Shown here: piece by piece, positions 7,214 through 16,097 of the stretch
How positions within the stretch are numbered: position 1 is the first letter of the stretch
Layout: each line of letters starts with the position of its first letter
From: Terriglobia bacterium
GTDB lineage: Bacteria; Acidobacteriota; Terriglobia; Terriglobales; SCQP01
Assembly (NCBI GenBank): GCA_021323595.1
Contig: JAJPKR010000052.1
Coordinates: 1 to 64,000 of the forward strand
Direction: 5' to 3'
DNA length: 64,000 nucleotides
Program-made: the position numbers and the translations under genes
Notes under the pieces: model-generated
The model's database searches: none
Seen by the model: the letters and a program-made list of their open reading frames with translations, nothing else
Told to the model about the DNA's origin: nothing

Positions 7214-9523
7214 CTAATGGCTCGAGGTGTTCGCCGCCTTCTGGTACGGCTTTTGCAGGTACTGCCGCGCCAGCACTTGGGCGTTCTGGGTGTTGTCGTG
7301 GGTCTGGATCGCGAGCTGGTATTCGTTGATGGCGCGGTCGCGCTGCCCGGTGAGATCGAAGATCTTGCCGAGCTGGATATGGCTCCAGACCACCACCCAC
7401 GCGGGCTGCGCGTCGCCATCGATGGCGGCGCGGTATTCGTTGGCGGCTTGCTGCCAGTTTTGCTGCAGATAGTACGCCTCGGCCATGCGGTAGTGGGCCA
7501 GCGAACTGATGGGATTGGCCGCCAGCGCCGCCTGATATTGCTTGAGCGCGCCGGCGAAATCCCCCGCCGCGACGTCGTTGTCCCCGCGCGCGATATCCAC
7601 CTTCACCGTCATCTCCGGCGTCTCTTTGAGCAGCCAATTGTCGGGATCGATGGTGATCTTGCGCGGCCGCGCCTCGGTCTCGAAGCTGTAATCGCTGTCG
7701 GTCCCCTCGACCATCACGCGCTTGGTCTCGGTGGCGCCGTCGGTCTCGATGCGCAGATCGACCGGCATCGAGAATAGATCGAGTGGCTGGTGGAGTTTGC
7801 CGGTGACGCGATAATGCGGCCGCGAACTGAACGTGGGCGTGCCCGCCGCCGGCTGCCCGCTCTGCCGCCGCGGCGCGTCGGCCGCTTGCGCGATGTCGCC
7901 GAGGCGGTAAATCACGTACTCGTCGCTGAAGGTCGGCACCCCCGTGCTGCGGTACCACTCGGAGAAAAAGCTGCGCAGGTCGCTGCCGCTCGACTTTTCC
8001 AGCACCGCCTCGAATTGCTCGGTGGTGGCCGGGCGGCCGCGATACGCGGCCAGGAAATCCCGCATGCCGGCGAAGAGCCGCTGGTCGCCCAGCACCCAGC
8101 GCAGCATGTGGAACAGCATCGCACCCTTGTCGTAGGTCAGATCCTGGAACTGCGGCGAAAAGGCGTAGAGCGAGGCGGTATTGGCCAGCGCCACGTCGGG
8201 ATAGCTCAGCGCCCCCACCATGAACTCCTCGATCACGTTCTGGTAGGCGGCGTTCCCCGCCACCTGCTGCACGTAGAGGCCCTCGCAGAAGCGCGCCGCC
8301 CCGTACTCCAGCCAGGCGTCGTTGAGCGTCGCCGGGCTGACCATCATCCCGAACCATTGCTGCGCGATCTCATCCATCAGCAGGCGATAGTTGAGCGTCG
8401 TGCCGATGCTGCTTTTCGAGAGCAGGATCATGTTGGGCGCGCTCAGCGACGGCAAGCTGTCGTCCGGCAGCTCGATGAAGTGCAAGGTGCTGACCGGACC
8501 CGCGCCGAAGCGCTGCGTCAGGAAGTCGTAAATGCGTCCGGCCGCCTGCCCGTACTGCTGCGTGAGGTCGGCAGGCACGTCCGGGTTGAAGTAAAAATTC
8601 GCGGTCAAGCCGCCGGCGCGCAGCGTGGTCGGGCGCAGTTGGGTGACGATCACCGTCCCGGGAAAGCTCGATTCCCGCTGTTCGTAGCGATAAAGCACCG
8701 TGCCGTTGGCTTGGGGGGTCGCGGTCGGCATGCCGCTGGCCACCAGGCCGAACTGCGGCGGCAGCGCCGCGCTCACCGTCATCGTGAAGCGGTCGGTGCC
8801 GTAGCCGAGCATCGGGAACCATTCGCCGGGATAGAGCAGGAACGCGCCGTCGGGCCCGACATAGGCGGTGCGAATGCCCGCGATCGGGCTCATCTCGGCC
8901 GTGGCCAAGATACCGGAGTAATGGAAGGTCAGGCTGGTCGTCGCGCCTTGCTGCAAGGGCGCCGCGAAGGTCACCGCCACGCCTTGGCTGGTGCGCTGCG
9001 TCGAGAGCGCCTGGCCGCTGGCGTCTTCGACCGAGGCCACCTTCAAGTTCGGGTTCAAAGCGAAGGTGACGGAGGTGACCGGCGACAGTGCCGTCAGGTC
9101 CACCTTGGCCACGGTCGCCAGCTCGTGCTGGGGAAAGTTGAAAGTAAGGTTCAGATCGTAGTTGGTGATCGTGACCCCTTGCCCGCTGCTCGGCTCCGGC
9201 GGCGGCGCCGGCGCGGCCGCGGGAGCTTTGGCCGCCTCCGGGGTCCGCGACAGCACCGGCGGGCCTTGCTGCTGCTGAGACTGCTGCTGCTGGGCTTGCG
9301 GCGCAGGTGCCGGCGCGCCCGCCGCGGGAGTTTTCGCCGCGTCCGGGGTCCGCGACAGCACCGGTGGGCCCTGTTGCTGCTGGGCTTGCGGCTGGGTTTG
9401 TTGACGCGCCCACGCCGGCGCGGCCGCCGCCATGGCCAGCAGCAGGACCGCGGCGGTCAGGGGCCGCGGGGCGCCGGCCCGGCGCGGCCGCTCCTCGCCC
9501 CTCGATGAAGATTTGGTGTTCAT
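7214..9523 (-). CDS. Secreted M1-peptidase-like protein lacking the zinc site, with TPR tail
   Basis: 769 residues: a signal peptide (LTAAVLLLAMAAAAPAWA), a low-complexity Gln/Pro/Ala linker with a duplicated QQQQGPPVLSRTP unit (~35-95), an aminopeptidase-N-like beta domain (VTITNYDLNLTF..., ~105-290), a catalytic-domain fold (~300-560) and C-terminal TPR-like repeats (~640-750). Where M1 enzymes have HExxHxWFG, this reads DEIAQQWFG, and the downstream zinc-ligand motif WLNEG reads WLEYG; the GxMEN motif is also missing. All three zinc ligands therefore appear lost, while WFG and the later YDKGAMLFHMLR remain. I infer a non-peptidase role such as binding or scaffolding in the periplasm. The ATG at 9523 is chosen because the signal peptide follows it. 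Confidence 0.85.
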   Translation of the reverse strand: MNTKSSSRGEERPRRAGAPRPLTAAVLLLAMAAAAPAWARQQTQPQAQQQQGPPVLSRTPDAAKTPAAGAPAPAPQAQQQQSQQQQGPPVLSRTPEAAKAPAAAPAPPPEPSSGQGVTITNYDLNLTFNFPQHELATVAKVDLTALSPVTSVTFALNPNLKVASVEDASGQALSTQRTSQGVAVTFAAPLQQGATTSLTFHYSGILATAEMSPIAGIRTAYVGPDGAFLLYPGEWFPMLGYGTDRFTMTVSAALPPQFGLVASGMPTATPQANGTVLYRYEQRESSFPGTVIVTQLRPTTLRAGGLTANFYFNPDVPADLTQQYGQAAGRIYDFLTQRFGAGPVSTLHFIELPDDSLPSLSAPNMILLSKSSIGTTLNYRLLMDEIAQQWFGMMVSPATLNDAWLEYGAARFCEGLYVQQVAGNAAYQNVIEEFMVGALSYPDVALANTASLYAFSPQFQDLTYDKGAMLFHMLRWVLGDQRLFAGMRDFLAAYRGRPATTEQFEAVLEKSSGSDLRSFFSEWYRSTGVPTFSDEYVIYRLGDIAQAADAPRRQSGQPAAGTPTFSSRPHYRVTGKLHQPLDLFSMPVDLRIETDGATETKRVMVEGTDSDYSFETEARPRKITIDPDNWLLKETPEMTVKVDIARGDNDVAAGDFAGALKQYQAALAANPISSLAHYRMAEAYYLQQNWQQAANEYRAAIDGDAQPAWVVVWSHIQLGKIFDLTGQRDRAINEYQLAIQTHDNTQNAQVLARQYLQKPYQKAANTSSH
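9221..9384. repeat. 105-bp spaced direct duplication in the M1-like linker
   Basis: Two near-identical ~59-bp copies (9221-9279 and 9326-9384) lie 105 bp apart and share GTCCGCGACAGCACCGG. They encode the two GPPVLSRTP(D/E)AAK units. The period is a multiple of three, so copy-number change keeps the frame. Confidence 0.8.
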
Positions 9524-9752
9524 GCTGATTGATCGCCCGGAAAGAGCCTTATTTGCGGAATCGGCGGCGACGACGCCGCTTGCGCCCGCCTCCCGCCATC
9601 GCAGCCGCGCGCCCCAGCGCGCCGGGCTCGGTTGCGGGGAGGGCCGCCGGCGCGGTCCGCTCGCGGTCGCGCTGCGTTGTGCCCAGTTTACAACAGCCGT
9701 TTCCAAGCCCCTCAGCCAGATAGACGGATGCGCCGCGCCCCGCAGGTACGGC

Positions 9753-9770
9753 GCGCCCGGTGCGGGGCGC
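9753..9770 (-). terminator. Weak hairpin after the respiratory operon
   Basis: GCGCCC-N6-GGGCGC inverted repeat about 27 bp past the coxC stop. There is no T-tract, so termination here would need Rho or another signal. The remaining ~230 bp to the M1-like start hold no gene that I can see. Confidence 0.25.
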
Positions 9771-9796
9771 CGGAGGACGCTATCGCAGGGGCGGGC

Positions 9797-10621
9797 TTAG
9801 AGAAGGTAGATGACGAAGAACAGGAAGATCCAGACGATATCCACGAAGTGCCAGTAATACTCGGCTGCGGTGAGCGAGAAATGGTACGTCTGGTTCATCT
9901 CGCCGCGCTCCATGCGCCAATACACCAGCACCAGGAAGAGCAGTCCGACGCAGACGTGCAGCCCGTGGAAACCCGTCATCCAGTAAAATTGCGAGCCGAA
10001 AACGCCCTGGCTATAGGTGAACTTGTCGAAGGCCTTCAAGAAGCCCCAGTCGTAGCCTTGGATCGCCAGGAAGACGACGCCCAAGATGATCGTCGCCAGC
10101 AGCCAATTCTTCGCCAGCGCGCGCTTGCCGCCGATAAAGGCATGGTGCGACCAGTGATAGGTGAAGCTCGAGAGCACCAGCAGCAGCGTGCCGATCGCGG
10201 GCAGCGAGGTCTCGAGGCGAGGGGCGCCCAGCGGCGGCCAGGTCGTGGCGTGGCCGAAGCGGATATAGAGGTTGTGGGCGAAAAACGAACCGAAGATGGC
10301 GCCTTCCGACAACAGGAAGTACAGAAAACCGCGCCGCAAGATGGCGAAGGTGTAGTTGGGGTCCTGGTGGCGCCGCTCGGCGGCGATCGTCGTCGCCCAG
10401 CCCAGCGCCGGAATCAACACCAGCAAAATCCCCGCCAGCACCAAGAGCGGCAAGGCGTTGAAGCCCGTCGCCACGAGAAAGAAAGCGGTGGCGAAGACGC
10501 CGATGCCAAGGGCGAGCAGGATCGGCCACGCGCTCGGCTGCGGCGCGTGCGCCGAAGGATCGGCATGCGCCGCGGCGGCGGCGTGGGCCGGTGCTGCCGC
10601 GGAATGGGATTCGGTGGCCAT
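9797..10621 (-). CDS. coxC: Cytochrome c oxidase subunit III
   Basis: Integral membrane subunit of the aa3-type oxidase, supporting stability and proton uptake of subunit I. 274 residues with about seven hydrophobic helices and the typical C-terminal YYWHFVDIVWIFLFFVIYLL. The GFHGLHV motif and RFGHATTWPPLG also fit. The N-terminal ~35 residues are Ala/His-rich. It is the last gene of the actA-coxC super-operon, 21 bp after the small membrane protein gene. Confidence 0.95.
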   Translation of the reverse strand: MATESHSAAAPAHAAAAAHADPSAHAPQPSAWPILLALGIGVFATAFFLVATGFNALPLLVLAGILLVLIPALGWATTIAAERRHQDPNYTFAILRRGFLYFLLSEGAIFGSFFAHNLYIRFGHATTWPPLGAPRLETSLPAIGTLLLVLSSFTYHWSHHAFIGGKRALAKNWLLATIILGVVFLAIQGYDWGFLKAFDKFTYSQGVFGSQFYWMTGFHGLHVCVGLLFLVLVYWRMERGEMNQTYHFSLTAAEYYWHFVDIVWIFLFFVIYLL

Positions 10622-10642
10622 CGTTCGATCGTTGACCTCGTT

Positions 10643-10903
10643 CTAGAAATCGGCCTTGTAGGCGGTGTGGGACCAGGGGAATTGCCAGATCACCGGCCCC
10701 GGGCGCACCCAGCCGCCGCGCACCAGCCAATACGACGAAAGCAAAAATCCCACCGCCAGGATCCCCAGGATCCATGCGAAGCGCAAATTGCGGCGGCGCA
10801 GCCGCGGATCATAGGGCGAGGGCGGCCAGGCCCGCGACGCGGCGCCGCCGGCCCCGCCGTTGGCGGCCGCGCCGTTCACCGGAAGCAAAATCGGTTTCCT
10901 CAT
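10643..10903 (-). CDS. Small one-TM protein of the oxidase operon
   Basis: An 86-residue ORF lying inside a longer ORF-track entry. It begins MRKPILLPVNGAAAN, has a polar Pro/Arg-rich segment and one TM helix (FAWILGILAVGFLLSSYWLV, ~43-62), and ends in a short periplasmic tail. It starts 3 bp after the cox11 stop and lies between cox11 and coxC, so it is probably a small accessory or supernumerary subunit of the oxidase. I cannot assign it to a named family. Confidence 0.75.
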   Translation of the reverse strand: MRKPILLPVNGAAANGGAGGAASRAWPPSPYDPRLRRRNLRFAWILGILAVGFLLSSYWLVRGGWVRPGPVIWQFPWSHTAYKADF

Positions 10904-10905
10904 GG

Positions 10906-11442
10906 CTACTTCGGAAACAGCGTATAGTTCAGCGTCACTTCGGTGACGGTGCCCGGCAAGCCGGGATTGACCTCGTAAATCACCGGCAGCGTCTTGGTCT
11001 GATGCGGCGCCAGCTCCTGGTCGCTGAAGCAGAAGCATTGCATCAGCGCCAGCGTCTTGGCTGCCGCCTCGGGATAAATGGCGTGAATCGCGCGGAACCG
11101 GATCGGCTGGTCGGTCGGGTTGAAGAATGTGTACGCGTTCTCCACCCGTTCGCCCACCTTCACGCGCTGCAGGGAGTCCTTGGGCTCGAACTGGATCGGC
11201 AAGGCCGTCGAGACCTCGCCGGTGAACATCATGTTGAGCGTGCGCCCGTCCGCGGCGGTCGTGGCGGCGCGGTTCACGGGCGCGACGGCAATGCCGTAGT
11301 GCTCGCACCAGACGCGAAACAGCGGGATGTTGGCGAAGGCGAAGGCGAACATCACCGGCACGATCGCCAGCAGCAGCCAAGCCATGCGGCCCCGGTGCTT
11401 GCGCGCGGAAATCGGTGCGGGATGAGAGGAAATCCGGCTCAC
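10906..11442 (-). CDS. ctaG: Cytochrome c oxidase assembly protein Cox11/CtaG
   Basis: Membrane-anchored copper chaperone that loads CuB into subunit I. 178 residues with one N-terminal TM helix (WLLLAIVPVMFAFAFA) followed by a periplasmic domain carrying the copper-binding CFCF motif (MQCFCFSDQ). Start: GTG at 11442, preceded by AGGAG with 5-nt spacing. The track's ATG start lies further upstream, inside coxA. It follows coxA by 11 bp. Its presence predicts a CuB-containing haem-copper oxidase that needs dedicated metallation. Confidence 0.92.
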   Translation of the reverse strand: MSRISSHPAPISARKHRGRMAWLLLAIVPVMFAFAFANIPLFRVWCEHYGIAVAPVNRAATTAADGRTLNMMFTGEVSTALPIQFEPKDSLQRVKVGERVENAYTFFNPTDQPIRFRAIHAIYPEAAAKTLALMQCFCFSDQELAPHQTKTLPVIYEVNPGLPGTVTEVTLNYTLFPK

Positions 11443-11453
11443 TGCGACTCCTT

Positions 11454-13061
11454 TCAACCCTCCTCGTAAACCGGAACTTCGTCGAAGTTCCAGGCCGGCG
11501 GCGGGCTCGGCACCATCCACTCCAGCGACTGCTGCACGTCGTTGATCTTCCACGGATCGGGCTCCGGCGTCGGCTCGCCGTGCCGGATCGAGTGGATCAC
11601 GTTATAGGTGAAGATCAGCCCGCCCGCCAGCAGCAGCAGGAACCCAAGCGAGATGAAGCGGTTCAAGTCGGTGAATTCGGGCCGGTAGAAGGCCACGCGC
11701 CGCGGCATGCCCTCGATCCCCAGGATGTGCATCGGCGTGAACACCCACAGGAAGCCGATGAAGAACAGCCAGAAATGCCAGTTGCCCAGCTTCTCGCTCA
11801 GGCGGCGGCCGGTCATCTTGGGGAACCAGAAATACGTCGCCGCCATCAGCCCCATCACCGAGCCGCCGAAGAGCACGAAGTGCAGGTGGGCGACGATGAA
11901 GTAGGTGTTGTGCACGGCGATGTCGAAGGGCACGATCGCCAGCACCACGCCGTTCAAGCCGCCGATCACGAACAAGCCGATGAAGCCCAGTCCGAACTTC
12001 ATCGCCGCGCTGAAGTCGATCGTGCCGCCCCACATCGAGGCCAGCCAGGAGTAAACCTTCACCCCGGTGGGCACGGCGATGATCAAGCTGGTGGTCGAGA
12101 AGAAGATTTGCGCCTCGGGCGAAATGCCGCTGGTGAACATGTGGTGCGCCCACACCATGAAGCCGAGCACGCCGATCGAGGCCAGGGCGTACACCATGCC
12201 CTTGTAGCCGAAGACCGGCTTGTGCGCGAACGCAGGCAGCACGTGCGACATGATCCCGAACGCGGGCAGGATCATGATGTACACCTCGGGATGGCCGAAG
12301 AACCAAAACAGGTGCTGGTACAGCAGCGGATCGCCGCCCAGGCCCGGCTGGAAAAAGCCGGTGTGGAAAATGCGGTCGCTCAGCAGCATCACCAGCACGC
12401 CGCTGAGAATCGGCACCGCCAGCAGCAGCAGCCAGGCGGTGATTTCCGTGGCCCAGACGAAGAGCGGCATCTGCATCCAGCCCATGCCGGGGGCGCGCAT
12501 ATCGGCGATCGTCACCAGGAAGTTGACCGCGCCCATGATCGAGCTGATGCCCAGCAGAATGATCGCCAGGCACCACAGGCTTTCGCCCGCCCCCGGAGAA
12601 AACTCCGCGCCCGAAAGCGGCGGATAGCTCCACCAGCCGCCCTGCGCCGAGCCGCCCACCGTGAAGAAGCTGGCGTACATCATCAGCGACGGCGGAATCA
12701 GCATCCAGAAGCTGAAGGCGTTGAGCTTGGGAAACGCCATGTCGCGCGCGCCGATCATCAGCGGCACCAAGTAATTGCCGAAGCCGACGAACGCCGGCAT
12801 CACCACCATGAAGATCATCACCGTGGCGTGCATCGTCAGCATCTGGTTGAAGAACTCGGGCTTGATGAAATTCCAGTTGGGATCGTAGAGGCGCAGCCGC
12901 ACCATGCCGGCGAACAGCCCGCCCACCCAGGCGTTGACCAGCGAAAAGATCAAGTACATCAAGCCGATCTTCTTGTGATCGGTGGTAGTCAGCCAGTCGA
13001 GCAAGCCGGTGTAGTGTTTGGCTTCCGGCGCCGCAGCAAGCGCCACTTCCGCGCTGCTCAT
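11454..13061 (-). CDS. coxA: Cytochrome c oxidase subunit I
   Basis: Catalytic subunit of the aa3-type haem-copper oxidase, which reduces O2 to water and pumps protons. 535 residues, about 12 TM helices. Haem and copper ligands are visible: MHATVMIF (haem a), FGHPEVY with the CuB His, the cross-linked Tyr and the A1-type Glu, AHHMFTSG (CuB His pair), and AHLHFVLFGG (haem a/a3). The ATG at 13061 overlaps the coxB stop as ATGA and has an excellent Shine-Dalgarno (AAGGAGGGTCT). The longer upstream ORF is coxB read in the wrong frame. Confidence 0.98.
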   Translation of the reverse strand: MSSAEVALAAAPEAKHYTGLLDWLTTTDHKKIGLMYLIFSLVNAWVGGLFAGMVRLRLYDPNWNFIKPEFFNQMLTMHATVMIFMVVMPAFVGFGNYLVPLMIGARDMAFPKLNAFSFWMLIPPSLMMYASFFTVGGSAQGGWWSYPPLSGAEFSPGAGESLWCLAIILLGISSIMGAVNFLVTIADMRAPGMGWMQMPLFVWATEITAWLLLLAVPILSGVLVMLLSDRIFHTGFFQPGLGGDPLLYQHLFWFFGHPEVYIMILPAFGIMSHVLPAFAHKPVFGYKGMVYALASIGVLGFMVWAHHMFTSGISPEAQIFFSTTSLIIAVPTGVKVYSWLASMWGGTIDFSAAMKFGLGFIGLFVIGGLNGVVLAIVPFDIAVHNTYFIVAHLHFVLFGGSVMGLMAATYFWFPKMTGRRLSEKLGNWHFWLFFIGFLWVFTPMHILGIEGMPRRVAFYRPEFTDLNRFISLGFLLLLAGGLIFTYNVIHSIRHGEPTPEPDPWKINDVQQSLEWMVPSPPPAWNFDEVPVYEEG

Positions 13062-13888
13062 AGACCCTCCTTGGCCAGCCCGGCGGGGCGCGGCCGCGCC
13101 GGTGCCGCCGGGCTCGCCGGCTTGGCGCCCGCCGGTGCCGCCGGCTGGGCGGGTGCGGCCGCCGGCGCCGGGCTGGCGTTCGCCTGCAGCCAGGCGGCGA
13201 ACTGCGCCGGCGGAATGACGTCCACGCTGATCCACATCTCGCCGTGCAGCGGCCCGCAAAGCTGCGCGCACTGTCCTTCATAATGGCCCGCCTGCGCGTT
13301 GAACCAGGCGTGCGTGATGCGTCCGGGAACGGCATCCATTTGAATGCCGAGCGACGGCACGTAGAAGCCGTGGATCACGTCCACGCTGGTGATCTGCAAA
13401 TCCACGTTGCGTCCCGCCGGCACCACCAGATCCTTGTTCGCGAAATCGATGCCGTAATCCGGGTAGCGGTACTCCCAGAAGAAGCGGTGGCCGACCACCA
13501 TCACGTTGAGGTCGGGCGGCGGCGTCTCGTCGTAGAAATGCAGCGGCCCGTGAGAGAGGAGGCCCACGACCAAGACCGCGAGCAGGGGCACCACCGTCCA
13601 GAAGATCTCCAGCCCCGGATTCTCGTGGAAGGTCGCGGGTTTGCGGCCCGGGCGGCGGCGGAACTTGAAGATCACGTACACCAGCAAGACTTCCGCGATC
13701 GCGATCAGCGGGAACAAGATCCAGAAGCCCGTCAGCGCGGTGTGGCGCAAGATATGCGCCCACGAACTGGCGGGATCGCCGAAGGCGTTGGTGACCGGCG
13801 CCGAACCCGGCGCTTGCGCCCGCGCGGCGGCCGCCGCGCCCAGCCAGAGCGCCGCGCCGGCTGCGTAACTGCGACAGCGCGATCTCAC
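13058..13888 (-). CDS. coxB: Cytochrome c oxidase subunit II
   Basis: Carries the binuclear CuA centre that accepts electrons from cytochrome c. 276 residues: signal-like N-terminus (YAAGAALWLGAAAAARAQA), two TM hairpin helices (~45-65 and ~85-105), then the cupredoxin domain with GQCAQLCGPLHGEM, the full CuA ligand set, and DVIHGFYVPSLG. There is no fused cytochrome c domain; the diheme gene upstream may supply that function. The C-terminal ~50 residues are an Ala/Pro-rich tail. The GTG start has GGAGGGAATCA upstream and overlaps the preceding stop (GTGA). Confidence 0.97.
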   Translation of the reverse strand: MRSRCRSYAAGAALWLGAAAAARAQAPGSAPVTNAFGDPASSWAHILRHTALTGFWILFPLIAIAEVLLVYVIFKFRRRPGRKPATFHENPGLEIFWTVVPLLAVLVVGLLSHGPLHFYDETPPPDLNVMVVGHRFFWEYRYPDYGIDFANKDLVVPAGRNVDLQITSVDVIHGFYVPSLGIQMDAVPGRITHAWFNAQAGHYEGQCAQLCGPLHGEMWISVDVIPPAQFAAWLQANASPAPAAAPAQPAAPAGAKPASPAAPARPRPAGLAKEGL

Positions 13889-14868
13889 TGATTCCCTCCT
13901 GCCAGATGCTGCACGTGCGCGTAGAGCGCCGCCATCTCCGCCTGCGTCAGCGTCCCGAAGCCGGGCATCATGCGCCCCGGCAAGCCGTGCGTCACCAGAT
14001 GCGAAAAGGCGGCGGCGTTGGTTTCCCAGCCGCCGATCAGCGGCTGGCGGAAGGGCGCGGCGGTGACCTCGACGGTCGGCGTGGCCGCGCGGTCCGGCCC
14101 CGGATAGTACGGCGTCAGCATTTGCACCGGAATGCCGCCTTGCCCGTCCGGACCATGGCAGCTGGCGCAATAGGTGGCGTACAGCGCGGCGCCTGCCGCG
14201 TTATCGGCCACCGCCGGCGCCGGCGGATCCGGCGGCGGCCCCTTCTGCGCCATCAGCTTCATCGCCAGATCGATGGGAATGCGCGGCCCCTGCGGCACCG
14301 GCTTGAGCGGCGGCAACGGCGTGGGCCCGCTGGGCGCCGCCGTGGGTGGCGGCAGCGCCGCGATCTGCGCCGCCGTGACCGGCTTGGGGTCGGGAATCCA
14401 ATGCTGCACGTAATGCACCACCGCCATCCGCTGCTCCGCCGTCAGCACGCCCTCGAAGCTGGGCATGGCCGTGCCCGGCGAGCCGTTGGTGACGGTATGG
14501 AACAGGGTCAGGATGTCGGTGCCGTAGCGGAACTTCGGCTGATGGAAGTTGCGCGGCGGCGGATTCAGCCCCGCCGAACGCGGTCCGTTGCCGTAGCCCT
14601 CCTCGCCGTGGCAGGGTACGCAGTTCAGCTCGAAGACTTGCTTGCCTTCCGCCGTGAGCTGCGGCGTGTCCTTGATCAGCGCCCGCAGGTCCACCGTTTC
14701 CGCCGGCTTTTCCTTGATGTCGGGAGTGCGATTGAACAAGAAACGCGCCACGAATTCGGCCTTGCCGTACTCGCCGCCGGCGGCGACATAGATGATCCCC
14801 ACCAGCACCAAAATCACGATCGCCAGCGACACCACCTGCCGGATTTGCGTCTTCGTGGTTGGGCTCAT
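13885..14868 (-). CDS. Membrane-anchored diheme cytochrome c
   Basis: A 327-residue periplasmic electron carrier placed exactly between ActF and CoxB. One N-terminal TM anchor (VVSLAIVILVLVGIIYVAA, ~13-31), a first haem domain with CVPCH (~83-87), a Pro-rich linker (~175-215, LPPPTAAPSGPTPLPPLKP), and a second haem domain with CASCH (~240) and distal methionines in MPSF and MMPGF. The position suggests it shuttles electrons from alternative complex III to CuA, possibly as part of a supercomplex; that is inference. Start ATG 14868 overlaps the actF stop (ATGA). Confidence 0.92.
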   Translation of the reverse strand: MSPTTKTQIRQVVSLAIVILVLVGIIYVAAGGEYGKAEFVARFLFNRTPDIKEKPAETVDLRALIKDTPQLTAEGKQVFELNCVPCHGEEGYGNGPRSAGLNPPPRNFHQPKFRYGTDILTLFHTVTNGSPGTAMPSFEGVLTAEQRMAVVHYVQHWIPDPKPVTAAQIAALPPPTAAPSGPTPLPPLKPVPQGPRIPIDLAMKLMAQKGPPPDPPAPAVADNAAGAALYATYCASCHGPDGQGGIPVQMLTPYYPGPDRAATPTVEVTAAPFRQPLIGGWETNAAAFSHLVTHGLPGRMMPGFGTLTQAEMAALYAHVQHLAGGNQ

Positions 14869-16088
14869 GCCAGATACCTCCCGGCCACCGAGTTCACCAG
14901 CTTCGGATCGCCGATCGGCACCGTCGAGTGCCGCCGCAACAGCCGCGCCACCGTCAAGCCGAAGAGCGCGAAGAAGAACAGGAAGGCGCCGACATCGGTC
15001 CAGTTCGGCAGCACGAAGCTCGCATGATGCACCGGCAGCACCAGCCAGTACACGTCGAACCATTCGGCGATCAGCACCAGCCAGGCCATCGTCAGGATTA
15101 CGTTCTCGTTTCGGCGCACCTTTTGGTTCAGCAAAACGCAGAACGGGAACACCCACTTGGCGAAGAGCAAAAACAGAAACACCCAGCCCCAGCCGCCCAC
15201 GATGCGCCGGTGAAAGAACGAGGTCTCTTCGGGGAAGTTCGAATACCAGATCAGGAAATACTGCTCGAACCCAATATAGACCATGAAGATGCAGAAGGCG
15301 TGCAGCATGCGCGCCAGGTCCACGTAATGCCGGTCGGTGACGATCTCGCCCAGCCAGCCCCGCCGCCGCATGATCACGCTCATCACGATCATCAGCGCCA
15401 GCGCCGCTTCGAAGAGCCCGGCGAAGGTGTAGACGCCGAACATGCTCGACGACCAATCGGGCTGCAGCGACATGATCCAGTCCACCGAGGCCAGGGTGAA
15501 GGTCACGGCGAAGACGATCATGAAGGCGGCGGCCATGCGGCCGTTCAAGCTCGGCAGCTTGCCGAACCCGGTCGCGGCGCGGCGGTTGATCTGGCCGCCC
15601 TCGCGATCCTGCCGCAGCGAGCGGAAGATGAAGAAGAGGCCGAAGAACGCCCAGATCAGCAGATAGATCATGGTGCGTTCGCTATAGAACGGAAAGCTGA
15701 AATAGTGCGCTTTGTTGGCGCGGTCGAAATGAAAGCCCGCCTGCGCCCAGGGATAGATCCGGCGCACGCCCAGCAGCAGCGCCACCCCGAACACCAACGC
15801 CCAGGGCAGGTACGACGCTGCCGCCTCCGCCAGCCGGCGGAAGACCACCGACCAAGTGGCGCTGGTCACGTGCTCGAGCGCGACCAGAAACAGCCCGCCC
15901 AGCGCCAGCACGAGGAAATAGAAGTAGTTGACGAGAAAACTCTCCCATACGCGGCCGGTGTCGAACTTCAGTCCCACCAGAAACAGCACCACGCCGATCG
16001 CCAGCGCCGCCCACAACTGCTGGCGGTAGGCGCGGGAGATGGGCGCCGGGCCCGGATCGCTCACGGAAGTGATTTGCGGTTCATGCAT
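14865..16088 (-). CDS. actF: Alternative complex III subunit ActF
   Basis: Polytopic membrane subunit of quinol:cytochrome c oxidoreductase (ACIII), NrfD-related and paralogous to ActC. 407 residues, about ten TM helices, including a segment WVFLFLLFAKWVFPFCVLLN and RRNENVILTMAWLVLIAEWFDVYWLVLP. The best start is ATG 16088 (MHEPQITSV), just after the actE stop; the track's start at 16094 is an upstream TTG. There is no clear Shine-Dalgarno, so it is probably coupled to actE translation. Confidence 0.93.
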   Translation of the reverse strand: MHEPQITSVSDPGPAPISRAYRQQLWAALAIGVVLFLVGLKFDTGRVWESFLVNYFYFLVLALGGLFLVALEHVTSATWSVVFRRLAEAAASYLPWALVFGVALLLGVRRIYPWAQAGFHFDRANKAHYFSFPFYSERTMIYLLIWAFFGLFFIFRSLRQDREGGQINRRAATGFGKLPSLNGRMAAAFMIVFAVTFTLASVDWIMSLQPDWSSSMFGVYTFAGLFEAALALMIVMSVIMRRRGWLGEIVTDRHYVDLARMLHAFCIFMVYIGFEQYFLIWYSNFPEETSFFHRRIVGGWGWVFLFLLFAKWVFPFCVLLNQKVRRNENVILTMAWLVLIAEWFDVYWLVLPVHHASFVLPNWTDVGAFLFFFALFGLTVARLLRRHSTVPIGDPKLVNSVAGRYLA

Positions 16089-16097
16089 GGGCAAAAC

